Shown: positions 4,625 to 6,730 of the stretch, piece after piece | Numbering within the stretch: the stretch's first letter is position 1 | How the letters are laid out: every line of letters starts with the position of its first letter | NCBI GenBank assembly: GCA_902482615.1 | Contig: CABTAA010000091.1 | Location: forward strand, 1 to 6,730 | Direction of reading: 5' to 3' | Source of the DNA: an uncultured Collinsella sp. | Lineage (GTDB): Bacteria; Actinomycetota; Coriobacteriia; Coriobacteriales; Coriobacteriaceae | DNA: 6,730 bases | Made by a program: the position numbers and the translations under genes | The notes under the pieces: model-generated | What the model saw: the letters and a program-made list of their open reading frames with translations, nothing else | The model's database searches: none | Told to the model about the DNA's origin: nothing

Positions 4625-5416
4625 ATGGCATCTACTTCAGACCTTTCACCGGCCGAGCGTCAGCGATTTATTATGAACTGGCTGGCCGAAAAACCAAATA
4701 TCTCGGTATCCGACATCGTTCACCGTTTTTCGGTTTCGGAAGTCACCGCACGACACGACCTCGTCTCACTGGAATCCGAAGGCAAGCTGCGTCGCGTACG
4801 CGGCGGAGCGGTATCGCTTTCTCGCTCCAACGCAATCTCGTATCCCGAGGAGCGCATCAATGTCCAAGTCGAGGCCAAGGAGGCCATCGCCGCAACCGCA
4901 GCAACTCTTGTTGATGATGGCGATGTTCTGGTAATTGATATCGGCACCACAGGCTTTTACTTCGCTAAAGCCCTCATGGACAAGCATGAGATCACCATTA
5001 TCACCGGCGATCTTGCAATCGCGAACTACGCCAGCTTCAATCTCCCCAATGCTTCGGTAGTGCTGCTGGGCGGCTCCGTGCGCAAGGGCCACCTCTATCT
5101 CGCGGGCGCACTAACGCTCGACTGCATGAGCAAACTACATGCCGACAAGGCGTTTGTCAGTGCCGACGGATTCCACCCCGACCACGGCTTTACCGTCGAG
5201 CACGACTTCTCGGCCATGATTAAGCATATGTACCTGACCAACTCAAACCAGGGCTATATGATGGTTGACCAGGGAAAGTTCAACAAGACCAGTTTTTATC
5301 AGTCCGCGCAAATCGATGACCTCGATGGCATCATCGTTGATGGAGACGACGAGGGCATCATGACGGCGGCGATCGAGAGCAGTCGCAGTCATCCCAAGCT
5401 CTATATTGCAAAATAG
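4625..5416 (+). CDS. DeoR/GlpR-family transcriptional repressor
   Basis: This 263-residue regulator has the standard DeoR layout. The N-terminal winged helix-turn-helix spans about residues 9-62, with the recognition region VSEVTARHDLVSLESEGKL and the wing RRVRGGA. The C-terminal phosphosugar-sensing domain has the DIGTTG loop (105-110), ITGDLAIANY, VVLLGGSVRKGHLYLAGA and KAFVSADGFHPDHGFTVEH. The start at 4625 is set by AAGGAG 6 bases upstream and by family alignment; an in-frame ATG at 4478 would add 49 unrelated residues translated from the promoter region. It is divergent from the tal-PTS operon, the usual arrangement for a local sugar repressor. It probably releases DNA when a phosphorylated sugar from that pathway binds. 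Repeated CGAAAG-type sites on both sides of the shared spacer suggest that it controls the operon and itself. The effector cannot be named. Confidence 0.94.
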   Translation: MASTSDLSPAERQRFIMNWLAEKPNISVSDIVHRFSVSEVTARHDLVSLESEGKLRRVRGGAVSLSRSNAISYPEERINVQVEAKEAIAATAATLVDDGDVLVIDIGTTGFYFAKALMDKHEITIITGDLAIANYASFNLPNASVVLLGGSVRKGHLYLAGALTLDCMSKLHADKAFVSADGFHPDHGFTVEHDFSAMIKHMYLTNSNQGYMMVDQGKFNKTSFYQSAQIDDLDGIIVDGDDEGIMTAAIESSRSHPKLYIAK

Positions 5417-5419
5417 CTC

Positions 5420-5459
5420 AAATGGCCGGGTCGCCCCACTGCGGGGGACCCGGCCATTT
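5420..5459. terminator. Bidirectional hairpin terminator between the regulator and HAD genes
   Basis: A very stable stem pairs 5420-5432 with 5447-5459 without mismatch. After one bulged G (5433), four more G-C pairs close a 5-base loop. It fills nearly the whole 44-base gap between the two convergent stop codons. Flanking T-runs are short on both strands (ATTTATT on +, ATTTGAG on -), so the stem strength carries most of the signal. It can serve both genes. Confidence 0.85.
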
Positions 5460-5460
5460 A

Positions 5461-6288
5461 TTAGATCAACCCAAAGTGGCGCATGGCGGTGACGGTGCCG
5501 TCGTGTGCAACATCGTCGGTCACGTAGTCGGCGACCGCCTTGACCTCGGACATGGCGTTGCCCATGGCGACAGCCGTCTCGACCGCAGCGAGCATGCCCA
5601 GGTCGTTGCCCGAATCGCCAAAGCCAAAGGTGCGCGCATTTCCCTCGCGGCCCAGAAACGCCAGCGCTCGCGCCACGCCCACGCCCTTGTCGATGCCCTT
5701 GGGGCTCAGCTCGCGATTCTGACCACCGGTGTTGCAGGCCTCAAAATAGCGCTCGATAAAGCCGTCATCGTTGGCTACGCGAGCCAAACTGGGCACATTG
5801 AGGCATACCTTGCCCACGCGCAGACTGCCGTCGACGCGCATTTCCTCGGCGCTGTGCACCACAGAAGTGCCGATCAGAGACGGCTGCTCAACACCCGCGG
5901 GTTCCAGGGCAAAAGTAGCAACGTTGGTCTCGAAAAAGGCCTCAATCCCTGCCGCTGCCATACGGCGTGCAAGCTCCTCGACAACGTCCTCGTCAAAGCA
6001 GTCCTCGTGTACCACGCGGCCCTCGACCTCGAGCGTGGCTCCCGCCATGGCAACGACACCCGCAGGCTCCAAAGCACGCAGACCATCGGCAATCAGCCAC
6101 AAGGGACGACCCGTGCAGATAAATGCTTGGTGGCCCGCACTGCGCAGACGACCAAATGCATCGACAACGGCCTTCGACGGGTGGACCGCATTGAAGTCCT
6201 TATCGGTCATATCGTCGGGATCGAACGACGTCAGCGTGCCGTCTACATCAAAAAAGAGCACAGCGGATTCGGGGCACGCATCAATCAT
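5461..6288 (-). CDS. HAD superfamily hydrolase, Cof-type (subfamily IIB) phosphatase
   Basis: This 275-residue cytoplasmic protein has all four HAD motifs. Motif I is FFDVDGTLT, with nucleophile Asp14 and Asp16. Motif II is FICTGRP, with Thr59. The motif III lysine is in SPKGIDKG (Lys201), and motif IV is GFGDSGNDLGML (Asp225 and Asp229). The large cap between motifs II and III and the length match Cof/IIB phosphatases, which hydrolyse sugar phosphates, flavin mononucleotide or similar small phosphomonoesters. ATG at 6288-6286 is preceded by AAAGGA; an in-frame ATG at 6324 adds 12 residues before the conserved core and overlaps the divergent promoter region. It converges on the regulator gene with a shared terminator, so it is probably not part of the PTS operon, although a sugar-phosphatase role beside a PTS is conceivable. 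Substrate cannot be predicted. Confidence 0.92.
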   Translation of the reverse strand: MIDACPESAVLFFDVDGTLTSFDPDDMTDKDFNAVHPSKAVVDAFGRLRSAGHQAFICTGRPLWLIADGLRALEPAGVVAMAGATLEVEGRVVHEDCFDEDVVEELARRMAAAGIEAFFETNVATFALEPAGVEQPSLIGTSVVHSAEEMRVDGSLRVGKVCLNVPSLARVANDDGFIERYFEACNTGGQNRELSPKGIDKGVGVARALAFLGREGNARTFGFGDSGNDLGMLAAVETAVAMGNAMSEVKAVADYVTDDVAHDGTVTAMRHFGLI

Positions 6289-6330
6289 ATGGGTTCCTTT
6301 CGAGGATAAGGGCAAACGAAGCATCCATCA

Positions 6331-6336
6331 TATAAT
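6331..6336 (+). promoter_or_regulatory. TATAAT -10 box of the rlmL-like gene
   Basis: A perfect consensus -10 hexamer lies 27 bases before the ATG at 6364, in the 75-base spacer between divergent genes. No good -35 is seen at the proper distance. A start near 6342 would give a very short leader containing the AGAGG ribosome site (6353-6357). Confidence 0.55.
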
Positions 6337-6363
6337 GGAGCGACGCAACCAGAGAGGTCACCC

Positions 6364-6730
6364 ATGGAATTTTACGCAAGCTGCCCCGAGGGCTTTGAGT
6401 CCGCACTCGCCGATGAGCTTAAACGCCTCGGGCTTTCGCATGTCCGCCGCCTGAAAGGCCGCGCCACGTTTGAGGGCGAGCTCGAAGAAGGCTACCGCGC
6501 CTGTCTATGGTCGCGCCTGGCGAGCCGCGTGTTCGTGATACTCGGACGCTTTGAGGCGCAGGATGCCGATGAACTGTACGATAGCGTTTACGACATCGCC
6601 TGGGAGACCATCATCCGCCCCGGAGCCACCATCGCCATCACCGCCCGCGGCGTGACCGAGCAGCTGCGCAACACGCGCTTCTCTGCCCTGCGCGCCAAAG
6701 ACGCGCTGTGCGACCGCCTGGCCGAGACCA
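6364..6730 (+). CDS. rlmL: RlmL-like 23S rRNA guanine-N2 methyltransferase, N-terminal THUMP part (3' end outside window)
   Basis: The visible 122 residues match the N-terminus of RlmL/RlmKL: YASCPEGFESALADELKRLG, then LKGRATFEGEL, the hallmark ACLWSRLASRV, and the THUMP RNA-binding region with DELYDSVYDIAWE, PGATIAITARG and QLRNTRFSALRAKDAL. E. coli RlmL has equivalent blocks in the same order. The enzyme methylates G2445 of 23S rRNA in E. coli; fused forms also methylate G2069. The catalytic methyltransferase domain lies beyond the right edge, so it cannot be told whether this is a single RlmL or a fused RlmKL. ATG at 6364 has AGAGG 6 bases upstream and begins exactly where family similarity begins. 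A TATAAT lies just before it. Confidence 0.92.
   Translation, partial: MEFYASCPEGFESALADELKRLGLSHVRRLKGRATFEGELEEGYRACLWSRLASRVFVILGRFEAQDADELYDSVYDIAWETIIRPGATIAITARGVTEQLRNTRFSALRAKDALCDRLAET

Noticed and set aside
6297..6302. TTTCGA word near the HAD start as another operator for the DeoR-family repressor
   Set aside because: A single short half-site overlapping the Shine-Dalgarno, with no repeat or longer match to GCTATCGAAAGC.
5422..6309. 295-codon open frame on the + strand opposite the HAD phosphatase
   Set aside because: It starts inside the hairpin terminator and mirrors a gene with all four HAD motifs.

Overview
The window is a stretch of ordinary bacterial chromosome. Its genes are GC-rich (roughly 60% by eye) and the spacers between operons are clearly AT-richer. 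The gene content (Tex, a complete ascorbate-type phosphotransferase system, an RlmL-type 23S rRNA methyltransferase), strong Shine-Dalgarno sites and protein style fit a gut actinobacterium of the Coriobacteriia, most likely Collinsella or a close relative. That assignment is inference, not shown by a marker gene.

Layout. (1) 1-899, + strand: the C-terminal part of the RNA-binding accessory factor Tex. (2) 900-1197: an AT-rich spacer with no convincing gene, containing a long imperfect hairpin and a 14-bp palindrome. (3) 1198-4276, - strand: a four-gene sugar operon read right to left: transaldolase-family enzyme, PTS EIIA, PTS EIIB, ascorbate-type PTS EIIC, ending in a strong intrinsic terminator at 1198-1238. 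(4) 4277-4624: a divergent control region with repeated elements. (5) 4625-5416, + strand: a DeoR-family repressor, separated by a hairpin terminator from (6) 5461-6288, - strand: a Cof-type HAD phosphatase. (7) 6364-end, + strand: the first 122 codons of an RlmL-like THUMP-domain methyltransferase.

How it works together. The three PTS proteins form one phosphorelay (HPr to EIIA His66, to EIIB Cys7, to the sugar moving through EIIC), and the transaldolase-family protein would handle a phosphorylated intermediate. The divergent DeoR repressor is the natural local regulator. The control region contains two exact copies of GCTATCGAAAGC, one over the predicted -35 of the PTS operon and one in its leader, plus a CGAAAG...CTTTCG inverted repeat at the predicted start of the repressor transcript. 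No sugar-specific enzyme (such as an ascorbate-6-P lactonase) is present, so the transported sugar cannot be named.

The points most worth a second look are regulatory: the operator array, a terminator-like hairpin between EIIA and EIIB, an EIIB-EIIC spacer hairpin whose T-tract faces the antisense direction, and a TTCCGT-palindrome element found on both sides of the operon. I found no mobile element, CRISPR array, tRNA or rRNA, and no clear sign of a wholly new system.
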